Translations under genes and position numbers: made by a program
Assembly (NCBI GenBank): GCA_020636435.1
Contig: JACJXX010000001.1
Coordinates: 2,559,001 to 2,623,000, forward strand
Reading direction: 5' to 3'
Origin: Lewinellaceae bacterium
GTDB taxonomy: Bacteria > Bacteroidota > Bacteroidia > Chitinophagales > Saprospiraceae
Length of the DNA stretch: 64,000 nucleotides
Shown here: positions 54,328-62,944 of the stretch, in pieces
How positions within the stretch are numbered: position 1 is the first letter of the stretch
Layout: each line of letters opens with the position of its first letter
Notes under the pieces: model-generated
The model's input: the letters and a program-made list of their open reading frames with translations, nothing else
Told to the model about the DNA's origin: nothing
The model's database searches: none

Positions 54328-55350
54328 ATGCCGCTACTTGAATTCAACGATAAAGGCATCTACTGCCCGCCCGCCGATGTGTACATCGACCCCTGGAAGC
54401 CCGTCGAACGGGCCCTGATTACCCACGGCCATGCCGACCACTCCCGATGGGGCAACAAACACTACCTTTGCACCGAGTCGGCTAAACCGGTTATACGGTA
54501 TCGCCTGGGCGATGTGCAGATTCAAACGGTACGCTTCGGCGAAAAACTTTCCCACAATGGAGTGGATTTCTCTTTTCACCCCGCTGGGCACATCCTGGGC
54601 TCCGCTCAGATTCGGGTAGAACATCAAGGGGAAGTATGGGTGGTTTCCGGCGATTACAAATTGGAAGACGATGGCTTGTCTGAACCGTTTGAGCCAGTAC
54701 CCTGCCATACCTTCATCACAGAATCTACCTTCGGGCTACCGGTATATCGCTGGCAGGAACAAAGCAAAGTATTCGAAGAGATCAACGCCTGGTGGCGAAA
54801 GAATAAGGCGGAACGAAAAGTGAGCCTGCTCACCGCCTACGCCCTGGGCAAGGCCCAGCGCCTGATGCGCGGCCTGGATGAAAGCATCGGCCCGATCTTC
54901 ACCCACGGCGCTATTGAAAACACCAACCAGGTGATGCGCCGCCAGGGCGTGAGGCTGCCCAAAGCCAAAAAAGTGTCCGCAAAATTTAAAAAGGAAGATT
55001 ACGTCGGCGGCATGGTGATTGCTCCGCCCTCCGCCCTGAGCGCCCCCTGGATGCGCAAATTCAAACCGCTCTCCATCGGCATCGCCTCCGGATGGATGGC
55101 CCTGCGCGGCGCCCGCCGCCGCCGGGCCGCCGACCGCGGCTTCATCCTCTCCGACCACGCCGACTGGAACGGCCTCAACGAGGCCATCACCGCTACCGGC
55201 GCCGAACGCATCATCGTCACCCACGGCTATACCAATATCTTCACCCGTTGGCTGAGAGAGGAAAGAGGGCTGGAAGCTTATGAGGCTCAAACGGAGTTTG
55301 AAGGAGAATTGCCGGAAATTAACGAGGCGGAAAGCCAGAGAGAGACTTGA
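54328..55350 (+). CDS. Ligase-associated DNA exonuclease (MBL/beta-CASP)
   Basis: About 340 residues from the ATG at 54328. The metallo-beta-lactamase motif is ALITHGHADHSRWG, with later metal ligands in HPAGHILGSAQIR and VSGDYK, and beta-CASP motifs ITESTFGLPVYRW and ILSDHADWNGLNEAITATGA. The order and spacing fit the ligase-associated exonuclease family, metal-dependent nucleases encoded with an ATP-dependent DNA ligase and a Lhr-like helicase. The partner ligase is at 57416, two genes downstream; no helicase is in the window. A role in DNA repair end processing is inferred from the family. Confidence 0.88.
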   Translation: MPLLEFNDKGIYCPPADVYIDPWKPVERALITHGHADHSRWGNKHYLCTESAKPVIRYRLGDVQIQTVRFGEKLSHNGVDFSFHPAGHILGSAQIRVEHQGEVWVVSGDYKLEDDGLSEPFEPVPCHTFITESTFGLPVYRWQEQSKVFEEINAWWRKNKAERKVSLLTAYALGKAQRLMRGLDESIGPIFTHGAIENTNQVMRRQGVRLPKAKKVSAKFKKEDYVGGMVIAPPSALSAPWMRKFKPLSIGIASGWMALRGARRRRAADRGFILSDHADWNGLNEAITATGAERIIVTHGYTNIFTRWLREERGLEAYEAQTEFEGELPEINEAESQRET

Positions 55351-55437
55351 TCTTTTATCTAAAAAACTGTAACATTGTAAGGTTTATTTAAGTGCCCTCT
55401 CTATCCCTTCCACAGTTCTACAGCGAATTTAAATACT

Positions 55438-55668
55438 ATGCTTAATGCTGACATTCGCAATAACCAGTTTGCGTATCATGATATTGGCTTTGCCTTAGGC
55501 CATCCTCAAGTACCAACTGCAATTTACAACCAAACAGGGCTTCAAACGGATAAGGAGAACCGCTGGTATGGTAGTAATAGCAATATTGAAGCATTTGCCA
55601 CTTACCTTATTGAAGTCCAATTAGATGGTAAACCTGCCCTGCGCAAGCCGTTTATCATAAATCGATAG
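55438..55668 (+). CDS. Small hypothetical protein or gene fragment
   Basis: 76 codons: MLNADIRNNQFAYHDIGFAL GHPQVPTAIYNQTGLQTDKE, ending LDGKPALRKPFIINR. It may be a fragment of a larger exported protein; no signal peptide is present. It is AT-richer than its neighbours and is followed by a perfect hairpin at 55681-55715. No family is recognised. Confidence 0.4.
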   Translation: MLNADIRNNQFAYHDIGFALGHPQVPTAIYNQTGLQTDKENRWYGSNSNIEAFATYLIEVQLDGKPALRKPFIINR

Positions 55669-55680
55669 AGTATCTATATT

Positions 55681-55715
55681 GATTGGCAGGGTTCTTTACC
55701 GAAACCCTGCCAGTC
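55681..55715 (+). terminator. Perfect hairpin between small ORF and T9SS gene
   Basis: GGCAGGGTT (55685-55693) pairs with AACCCTGCC (55703-55711), and the stem extends outward with one mismatch (GATT/AGTC). It is followed by TAAAA. Confidence 0.7.
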
Positions 55716-55731
55716 TAAAAGCACTTCAACC

Positions 55732-57375
55732 ATGAAAATGAAATACTTTTTCTCTCCCCTATTATTGCTACTCCTATTCCAGATTCAATCATCTGGCCAA
55801 CTACCAGATTCCACCTTTGGAGTCCCGACATCATTTGATGGCTACCCTCGACCCGGCACAACTGGCTGTGACTTTGAGGAAAGGGAAGACCGTTGCCAGG
55901 CTGCCCTGCACCTGGAAGACGGAAGAATTCTGCTGGCGGGCTACACTTCCGGCGAAGACGGAACGGATTTTGCGCTTGTCCGCCTTCTGCCGGATGGAAA
56001 ATATGACGAGGCCGCCGGGCCGCAGGGGCAAATCCGGTTGGATCTCGGCTATGCCACAGACAGTTGCCTGGCAGCCAGCCTGTATCAGCAGGAATGGGTG
56101 CTTATGGGAGGCGGCGTGAAGCCCCCCGGGCAAGTGGGTTATGCGTTATTGCTAACAAAAGTGGATATCGGTGGGGTACCAGATTCAGCTTTCGGCAATG
56201 AGGGCCATATTATAATCGACTTACCCACCCGGGACGAGATGATCACGCACATCCGCCCCTTAGCGGACGGGAACATACTCATAGGCGGAAATGCCCTTTA
56301 TGAGGGCTATTCTTTTTACGCCCCGGATTCTACCGATATTTTTATTGGACGCTTATTGCCCGATGGCCAGGTAGACAGCACCTTTGGCACAGATGGCTTT
56401 ATCTATCAACGCTTTGACCGGTATTGTAAATCCTCTATTCTAGGCGACATGGAAATCGACGGCAATGGCCGTATTTTAGTCACCGGAGGTTCCTTCAGCC
56501 CTTATCCAGGTGATTATGGAATAGACTGCCCCAATCATATTGTTGTTTGCAGCTATTTACCCGATGGCCAACCCGACCCTTCCTTTGGGGAAAATGGGCT
56601 GCTGGAATTATCAAATACGAAGGGGCGTGCTTCTGCACTACTTATTGAAGAAGATGGGAAAATTGTTGTTACAGGGCTAACCGGGCATTCCCTTTCTTGG
56701 CGGCCTTCTTATACCTATCTGAGCCGTTTATTACCTGATGGTCAGTTCGATCCTTCTTTTGCGGTGGATGGGCAATTTATTGAGTTTATCATTATGTATA
56801 CAGATGGTACAGAGGCTGTAGATATTTTAAGGATCGGTGATAACTATTATTTGGGCATCCTTGACTCCCCGGAAGGTTTCCACATAGCATTTGGCTTATT
56901 GAGTATAACCGACTCAGGTGTTCGGGATACCTCTTTTGGCAATAATGGGGTATACCACAGCGCCGCCTGGCTACCGTTCTACGGAGAAATTGAGCAGATC
57001 AGCACCATTGATTCTCAGAGCATTTATCTGGCCGGCACTTATCACACGTTGACCCATAACAACATGATGATCAGCAAGGTCAAATTAACAGACATTATTT
57101 CGGCCACAAATGCGCCCCAGGAAACGGAAATAGCCGTATTCCCGAATCCCTGCACCACTGGAAAAATATATTTTGATGCTGCTGGCTCCCTTGTTGGAGA
57201 AAACATCACTATACTGCTGTCCGATATGCAGGGGCGGATGGCCTATCAACGCAGGCTGCTTCCTGTTGCAGGCGTAAACGAAGTAGATATTTCCAGCGTA
57301 TCCAACGGCATATATAGGTTGGAACTGGTGGGGAGGCATTTCCGGCAGGTAAGGAAGTTGATTGTTCAGCATTAA
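55732..57375 (+). CDS. T9SS-sorted protein with delta-60 repeats
   Basis: 547 residues. Signal peptide (YFFSPLLLLLLFQIQSSGQ), then delta-60/NHL-like propeller repeats marked by PDG-x-D-(S/P)-(T/S)-FG, such as LPDGQVDSTFGTDGFIYQRF and LPDGQPDPSFGENGLLEL. The C terminus is a type IX sorting domain (IAVFPNPCTTGKIYFDAAGS, ITILLSDMQGRMAYQRRLLP, SNGIYRLELVGRHFRQVRKL IVQH). The product is expected to be secreted or cell-surface. It lies between the exonuclease and its partner ligase, on the same strand, with a terminator-like hairpin upstream, so it looks like an insertion into that operon. Confidence 0.88.
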   Translation: MKMKYFFSPLLLLLLFQIQSSGQLPDSTFGVPTSFDGYPRPGTTGCDFEEREDRCQAALHLEDGRILLAGYTSGEDGTDFALVRLLPDGKYDEAAGPQGQIRLDLGYATDSCLAASLYQQEWVLMGGGVKPPGQVGYALLLTKVDIGGVPDSAFGNEGHIIIDLPTRDEMITHIRPLADGNILIGGNALYEGYSFYAPDSTDIFIGRLLPDGQVDSTFGTDGFIYQRFDRYCKSSILGDMEIDGNGRILVTGGSFSPYPGDYGIDCPNHIVVCSYLPDGQPDPSFGENGLLELSNTKGRASALLIEEDGKIVVTGLTGHSLSWRPSYTYLSRLLPDGQFDPSFAVDGQFIEFIIMYTDGTEAVDILRIGDNYYLGILDSPEGFHIAFGLLSITDSGVRDTSFGNNGVYHSAAWLPFYGEIEQISTIDSQSIYLAGTYHTLTHNNMMISKVKLTDIISATNAPQETEIAVFPNPCTTGKIYFDAAGSLVGENITILLSDMQGRMAYQRRLLPVAGVNEVDISSVSNGIYRLELVGRHFRQVRKLIVQH

Positions 57376-57415
57376 CTGAAATGCGGCAAAGCCATTGTTA
57401 TATCAAAAGAAAACC

Positions 57416-59008
57416 ATGAAACAATTCGCAACCCTATACACCCAACTCGACCAAACCACCAAGACCAACGCCAAGGTGGATGCCCTCGCCCGCTATTTTG
57501 AGCAGGCCGACGGCCAGGACCGAATATGGACGGTAGCCATCCTGTCGCACCGCCGGCCCAAGCGAACCGTCAACTCTACCCTGCTGAGAACCTGGGCAGC
57601 CGAAATGGCCGCTGTGCCGCTTTGGCTTTTCGAAGAGTCTTACCACGTAGTGGGCGACCTGAGCGAGGCCATCGCCCTTACCCTTCCCCTTCCGGAGAAC
57701 GACAACCCCTATTCACTCACCCATTGGATCGAATACATCAAGGCGCTGGACAAACTGGAGGAGGAAGAAAAAAAACAGCGGATCACCGCCGCCTGGAATA
57801 GCATGGACTACACTGAGCGCCTGGTTTTCAACAAGCTGATCATGGGCGGTTTTCGGATCGGTGTCTCCCAGAAACTCATGGTGCGGGCACTGTCGCAGTA
57901 TACCGGCATCGACGAAAACACCCTGGCCCACCGAATCATGGGCAACTGGGATCCCGCCGAAAGTTCCTTCGAAAGCCTCATTCTGACGAAAGACCCGCTG
58001 GAGGACATCTCCAAGCCCTACCCGTTCTACCTGGCCTACGCCCTGGAAGAGGCGCCGGAAGACCTGGGCAACCCGGCAGAATGGCAGGCCGAACGCAAAT
58101 GGGACGGCATCCGGGGGCAACTCATCGTCCGGAAGGATGAACTCTTCGTCTGGTCGCGGGGAGAAGAGCTGGTGACCGACAAATTTCCGGAATACCACCC
58201 ACTTGCCGAACTGCTCCCCAACGGCACCGTCATCGACGGCGAAATCCTCCCCTTTAAAGACGGCCAGCCGCTTACCTTCAATGACCTGCAAACCCGCATC
58301 GGCCGGAAGAACGTCACCAAAAGCATCCTGAAAAAGGCGCCGGTGGCGATGATGGCCTACGACCTGCTGGAGTGGCAGGGGGAAGATATCCGCCACTTTC
58401 CGCTTAGGGAACGGCGGAAGTTGCTCGAACAGATGATGGAAACGCACGACACCCGGGGCGTGCTGCTGCTCTCCGAAACGGTAGCTTTCAACCAATGGGA
58501 AGACCTGGCAGCCGAACGGGAAAACTCCCGGGAGCACCAAAGCGAAGGGCTGATGCTCAAACGGAAAGATTCCTTGTATAAAGCCGGCCGCAAAAAAGGA
58601 GACTGGTGGAAGTGGAAAGTCGACCCCCTGGTCATCGACGCCGTCATGATCTACGCTCAGCGGGGCCACGGGCGGCGCGCCAACCTGTTTACCGACTTCA
58701 CCTTCGCCGTCTGGGACGGCGACGCCCTGGTGCCGTTCGCCAAAGCCTACTCGGGGCTGACCGATAAGGAATTCCGAGAAATTACCGCCTGGGTTCGCCG
58801 CAATACCCGGGAGCGCTTCGGCCCGGTGCACAGCGTGGAACCTACCTTTGTTTTCGAGATCGCTTTCGAAGGCATCCGCGCTTCCAGCCGCCACAAATCC
58901 GGCGTGGCCCTGCGCTTCCCCCGCATCAGCCGCTGGCGGAAAGACAAGCCCATCCGGGAAGCCAATACGCTGGAGGATTTGAAGGCCATGCTGAGGGAGG
59001 AGGGGTGA
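57416..59008 (+). CDS. ATP-dependent DNA ligase (ligase-exonuclease system)
   Basis: About 530 residues from the ATG at 57416; the frame runs up to 57395. The N-terminal ligase domain (FATLYTQLDQTTKTNAKVDA, FNKLIMGGFRIGVSQKLMVR ALSQYTGI) is followed by the nucleotidyltransferase core, with the adenylated Lys228 in QAERKWDGIRGQL, motif III-like VIDGEILPFKDGQPL, motif IV GLMLKRKDSLYKAGRKKGDW WKWKVDPLVIDAVMIYAQRG and a C-terminal OB fold. It seals DNA nicks using ATP. It is probably an accessory repair ligase, since bacteria normally also carry NAD-dependent LigA. Its family partner is the exonuclease at 54328. Confidence 0.93.
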   Translation: MKQFATLYTQLDQTTKTNAKVDALARYFEQADGQDRIWTVAILSHRRPKRTVNSTLLRTWAAEMAAVPLWLFEESYHVVGDLSEAIALTLPLPENDNPYSLTHWIEYIKALDKLEEEEKKQRITAAWNSMDYTERLVFNKLIMGGFRIGVSQKLMVRALSQYTGIDENTLAHRIMGNWDPAESSFESLILTKDPLEDISKPYPFYLAYALEEAPEDLGNPAEWQAERKWDGIRGQLIVRKDELFVWSRGEELVTDKFPEYHPLAELLPNGTVIDGEILPFKDGQPLTFNDLQTRIGRKNVTKSILKKAPVAMMAYDLLEWQGEDIRHFPLRERRKLLEQMMETHDTRGVLLLSETVAFNQWEDLAAERENSREHQSEGLMLKRKDSLYKAGRKKGDWWKWKVDPLVIDAVMIYAQRGHGRRANLFTDFTFAVWDGDALVPFAKAYSGLTDKEFREITAWVRRNTRERFGPVHSVEPTFVFEIAFEGIRASSRHKSGVALRFPRISRWRKDKPIREANTLEDLKAMLREEG

Positions 59009-59045
59009 ACGATGTGTAAATGTGTAAATGTGGGGCCTATTGTGC

Positions 59046-61376
59046 TCAAAACGCTATCCGGTAGGTGAGAACAGGAATAATTCCCAACTGGTATTTCTCT
59101 ACCACCTGCATTTGTTGGACATCGTAATAACTGAAAGCCACATTTTGCGCATTGGCCAGGTTCTGGATGTCGAGCGCCAGAGTGGAGTTGAACTTCCGGC
59201 GGTTCCACTTGCGGTAGAGGCGCAGGTCGGTGCGGAAAAAGGCGGGTTGTTGCTGAGAAAACGCCTCCTCTGAAATCAATACGGTCTTTCCTGCCTCTGA
59301 AGAAGCCCGAACATCTATCGGGGTGGCCCGGAAACCTCCCAGGCACACTACCCGGAAGCTCGCGCCCCAGGTTACGAGGCGGCCCTCTTTCTTCTGTTTG
59401 TCCCATTCTTTGCCGGCAGTGGCGTTCAGGATGTAGTTGCCGTTGAAGCGGGTATCGCGCAGGATGCCATCGCTGCCTTTGTATTTCGACTCGTAATAAG
59501 TGCCGTTGAGCAGGTAGAAGAAGCCCCCGGCAAACAAGTGCTGTAGCGTGGCTTCCAGCCCGTAGTTCGTGCCGGAGCCTTCATTTGCCAGGTTTTCTGT
59601 GACAAAACCTTCCAGCAAATTTAGGGCGGAAAAGGAACTGCCTGGCGTAGCCGCAATGGGAACGTCAAAAAGGGATTGATAGAAGAGCTCGGCTTGCAAG
59701 GAGGTGGCCTCAGCCAAATCATGCCGGTAACTCAACACCAGATGGTGGGCCCGGGTAAACCCCAAATTTTTCCCGGCTTCTTTTTCTGAATGGGCAAAGT
59801 ACAGCTGAGGAGGCTGCAACTGGCTGTGCAGGCCATAGGCGAAGCTGAGCCGCTGCTTGGGGCTGGGCCGCCACTCCACAGATAGGCGGGGTTCGAATGC
59901 GCTGCTGCCGGTAAAGCCGAAATACATGAAGTGCAGGCCGGCATTCATCCGGATAGAGGCGGACAGCATGCCGCTCCAACTGGCGTAAGGCTGCAGCAAC
60001 AGCCCTCCTCCGTCGCCCGAGGCCAGGGTATCCGCGCCGTTGTCGACCGAGAGGATGTCATACTCCTGCCGGGTGAGTTGGAGGCCCAGCCGCAGGGAAG
60101 CAGCCCGGGCCAGTTTGTGGCTGACCCAACTGTGAAGGGCATATTTGGCTTCGGTTTGCTCGTCTTCTTCCACCAGGGAAGGGTTATAGTTGTCCTCCAG
60201 GCGCTCGCCGGTTCGGGTGCTGTTGACGGCGGAGGCCGCCGCCGTCGTATGCCAGAGCGCGCGCTCGCCGATGGGCAGGGCATAACTGGCGCCCAAGGCG
60301 CCCATCCTGGATCGGAAAGCGATGTCGAACCGGTCTTTTTCGAATTCCCAGAGGCTGGAGTCCCGTTTAGCTGCAAAGCGGTTTTCGCTCAGGCCGCCCA
60401 GCCCGAATAAAGTAAGCCCGCTGCCATTGCTGCCGGGAAAAGAGAGGTTGAAGGAGAAGTCTTGAAAGTTGATCTGTTCGTCCCCAAAATCCACGCCAAG
60501 GCTGGTAAGCAGCCCGACGGTGCTGTAGCGGTAATTGGCCAGGTAGGAAGCGCCGCTTCGCCGGGAAACAGGCCCCTCGGCAGCCAGGTCGAGGCCGATC
60601 AGGCCCGCCTGAAAGATCTGCTCGTGCCGTTCGTTGTTGCCCGGCCGCAGGCGCATGTCGAGCACGCCGCTCAGGGCGTTGCCGTAGCTGGCCGGGAAGG
60701 CGCCGGAAAAAAAATGAGACGTGCCCAGCATCTGGGCGCTGAGGATGTTGACGCCGCCGCCGTTCTGCGTGGCGCGGTCGCTGAACGTGCCGGCATTAGG
60801 CGTGTGGTTCGGGTTGACGATGTCTACTCCTTCCAGGCGCCAGATCAGGCTGTTGGGCGAGTTGCCGCGGATCACCAGCCCGTTGGCCTGGTCGTTGTCG
60901 TTGGCCACTCCGGCAAAGGCGGCGGCCAGCCGGGCCGGGTCGTAAAAAGTGGCAGGGAAGCGGCGGGTTTCCTCCACTGTAATCGTTTGCACGCTGAGCG
61001 GTTGCGGCACCCGGATGTCGCTGCGCGATGCCCGAATCTCTACCGATGCCAGCGCCTGGGCGTTTGCCTGTAGCTCTATATTCAAAATGGCTTCCTTGCC
61101 CGACTCTACCAGCACCTCTGCCAGCAACAACTCTTCGTAGCCGACATAGCGCACTTCCACCTGATAGCGGCCTACCGGAACCTCCGACAGGCGAAAGTGC
61201 CCGGAGGAATCCGTCACGGCGCCCCTTTCCAGCCCGGACAGAGCCACCGTCGCGCCGGCCAGAGGCCTTTGGCTGTCGGCGTCAGCAATGATGCCCCGGA
61301 TGGTTTGTGTGGGAAACTGGGCGAAAGCCAATAATGGGATGGACGAAAGCAAAACCAGGGTACACATTCGCTTCAT
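59046..61376 (-). CDS. TonB-dependent receptor
   Basis: 776 residues. Signal peptide (MCTLVLLSSIPLLAFAQ), carboxypeptidase-regulatory-like domain (TIRGIIADADSQRPLAGATV ALSGLERGAVTDSSGHFRLS), plug (VEIRASRSDIRVPQPLSVQT, LAAAFAGVANDNDQANGLVI RGNSPNSLIWRLEGVDIVNP) and beta barrel, ending VEKYQLGIIPVLTYRIAF with a terminal Phe. It is an outer-membrane TonB-dependent transporter or signalling receptor of the Bacteroidota type without an adjacent SusD. The substrate is unknown. Confidence 0.9.
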   Translation of the reverse strand: MKRMCTLVLLSSIPLLAFAQFPTQTIRGIIADADSQRPLAGATVALSGLERGAVTDSSGHFRLSEVPVGRYQVEVRYVGYEELLLAEVLVESGKEAILNIELQANAQALASVEIRASRSDIRVPQPLSVQTITVEETRRFPATFYDPARLAAAFAGVANDNDQANGLVIRGNSPNSLIWRLEGVDIVNPNHTPNAGTFSDRATQNGGGVNILSAQMLGTSHFFSGAFPASYGNALSGVLDMRLRPGNNERHEQIFQAGLIGLDLAAEGPVSRRSGASYLANYRYSTVGLLTSLGVDFGDEQINFQDFSFNLSFPGSNGSGLTLFGLGGLSENRFAAKRDSSLWEFEKDRFDIAFRSRMGALGASYALPIGERALWHTTAAASAVNSTRTGERLEDNYNPSLVEEDEQTEAKYALHSWVSHKLARAASLRLGLQLTRQEYDILSVDNGADTLASGDGGGLLLQPYASWSGMLSASIRMNAGLHFMYFGFTGSSAFEPRLSVEWRPSPKQRLSFAYGLHSQLQPPQLYFAHSEKEAGKNLGFTRAHHLVLSYRHDLAEATSLQAELFYQSLFDVPIAATPGSSFSALNLLEGFVTENLANEGSGTNYGLEATLQHLFAGGFFYLLNGTYYESKYKGSDGILRDTRFNGNYILNATAGKEWDKQKKEGRLVTWGASFRVVCLGGFRATPIDVRASSEAGKTVLISEEAFSQQQPAFFRTDLRLYRKWNRRKFNSTLALDIQNLANAQNVAFSYYDVQQMQVVEKYQLGIIPVLTYRIAF

Positions 61377-61403
61377 AAATGCTTCTTTTCCAGCAGGTGC
61401 AAG

Positions 61404-61568
61404 TTAGGGGTGACGTAACAAATAACCTACCCATCTGACTTGGTCTTTTTCCTTTATGCGTCGTTGCATTTTCCTTACGTAGCCCCACTATGCGCGTCAA
61501 ATGCGCCTCGCCTAAAGAAAAAATACCTTCGTCATTTTGAGTAGCTTATTTATTTCCTCACCCCTTAT
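61404..61568. repeat. Long imperfect palindrome of the GTAGC-hairpin family
   Basis: The arms at 61404-61433 (TTAGGGGTGACGTAACAAAT) and the inverted arm ending at 61567 pair with few mismatches. The centre ACGTAGCCCCACTATGCG, on the minus strand CATAGTGGGGCTACGTAA, resembles GGATAGTGGCGCTACCTGA at the centre of 44746-44908. It lies just upstream of the TonB-dependent receptor start. Confidence 0.75.
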
Positions 61569-61626
61569 AAACAAGGTGGGCTTCAGGAGCGAGGCAAAGG
61601 TAATAAGATATGGGAGGAATATAAAC

Positions 61627-61659
61627 AGACATTTGAGGTTTCGGAAACCTCAAATGTCT
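61627..61659. terminator. Perfect 16-bp-stem hairpin
   Basis: AGACATTTGAGGTTTC and GAAACCTCAAATGTCT are separated by one base. It lies downstream of the isomerase gene (minus strand) and upstream of the receptor. It could be a terminator or one of the short palindromic repeats of Bacteroidota genomes. Confidence 0.6.
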
Positions 61660-61831
61660 TAATCATCAGGGCCGGTTCCTGTCATAGGCAAGCAGGTAGG
61701 CTGCGAATAGCCCTCCCGGGCTCCCGACCGGGCAAACATCCATCGCCGGCACGGCGTAGTATCGTTATGCCGCCGGAACGGCGGTAGAACAAGTATCCAT
61801 AACATCGCGCACCGGATGAATTTGGTGCGTC

Positions 61832-62884
61832 CTACAGCCCCAGCACTTTCCGGTTCTGCGCTTCATCAGCCGCTCCGCCGGCAAAATCGTCGAAGGCCTT
61901 TTCCGTCACTTCGATGATGTGGTCCTGGATGAACATAGCCCCTTCGCGGGCGCCTTGCTCCGGGCTTTTGATGCAGCATTCCCACTCCAGGACGGCCCAA
62001 CTGCCGTAGTCGTATTCCGAAAGCTTGCTGAAGATGGCGCTGAAGTCCACCTGCCCGTCGCCCAGGGAACGGAAGCGGCCGGCCCGTTTGAGCCAGGGCT
62101 GAAACCCGCCGTAAACCCCTTGTTTGCCCGTGGGGTTAAACTCGGCGTCTTTCACATGGAAGGCCTTGATGCGCTCGTGGTAGAAGTCGATAAACTGAAC
62201 GTAATCCAGGCACTGCAGGATGAAGTGGCTGGGGTCGTAGTTGATGCAGGCGCGGGGGTGGCCGTCCAGGGCTTCGAGGAACTGTTCGAAGGAATCGCCG
62301 TCGTGGATGTCTTCGTTGGGATGAAGCTCATAACAGACGTCGACGCCCTGCTCTTCGAAAACATTCAGGATGGGCCGCCAGCGGGCAGCCAGTTCCTTGA
62401 ATCCCATATCCACCAGCCCGGCGGGGCGTTGCGGCCAGGGGTACATGAAGGGCCAGAGCAGGGCGCCGGAGAAGGTGACGTGGGCATCGAGGCCCAGGTT
62501 GCGGCTGGCGCGGGCGGCCCATTCCAGCTGCTGCACGGCCCATTCGGTGCGGGCTTTGGGGTTGCCGTGATAGGCCTCGGGGGCAAAGCCGTCGAACAGC
62601 GCGTCATAAGCGGGATGAACCGCCACCAACTGCCCCTGCAGGTGAGAAGCCAGTTCTGTAATTTCCAGGCCGTGTTCCGCCACCCTGCCTTTCAGGTCAT
62701 CGCAGTACGCCTTGCTTTCGGCGGCCTTTTGCAGGTCGACCAGGCGATCTTCCCAGGTGGGGATTTGAACGCCTTTATAACCCAGGCTGGCGGCCCAGCG
62801 GCAGATGTTGTCGAGTGAATTGAATGGCGCTTCGCCGCCCATAAACTGGGCCAGAAAAAGGGCAGGGCCTTTGATGGTCTTCAT
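61832..62884 (-). CDS. Sugar phosphate isomerase/epimerase (TIM barrel)
   Basis: 350 residues from the ATG at 62884; seven extra upstream codons are possible. It is a xylose-isomerase-like TIM barrel, shown by LGYKGVQIPTWEDRLVDLQK, GLEITELASHLQGQLVAVHP AYD, VCYELHPNEDIHDGDSFEQF (metal-ligand Glu), CINYDPSHFILQCLDYVQFI (Asp, His), KAFHVKDAEFNPTGKQGVYG and VLEWECCIKSPEQGAREGAM FIQ (Glu). No signal peptide, so cytoplasmic. The sugar substrate is unknown. It is monocistronic here, downstream of the partial gene at the window edge. Confidence 0.9.
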   Translation of the reverse strand: MKTIKGPALFLAQFMGGEAPFNSLDNICRWAASLGYKGVQIPTWEDRLVDLQKAAESKAYCDDLKGRVAEHGLEITELASHLQGQLVAVHPAYDALFDGFAPEAYHGNPKARTEWAVQQLEWAARASRNLGLDAHVTFSGALLWPFMYPWPQRPAGLVDMGFKELAARWRPILNVFEEQGVDVCYELHPNEDIHDGDSFEQFLEALDGHPRACINYDPSHFILQCLDYVQFIDFYHERIKAFHVKDAEFNPTGKQGVYGGFQPWLKRAGRFRSLGDGQVDFSAIFSKLSEYDYGSWAVLEWECCIKSPEQGAREGAMFIQDHIIEVTEKAFDDFAGGAADEAQNRKVLGL

Positions 62885-62944
62885 ACGGTGTGTTTTATTT
62901 TGCAAACGGCCCTTAATTTAAGGATTATCGCCCAAATATCCTGA

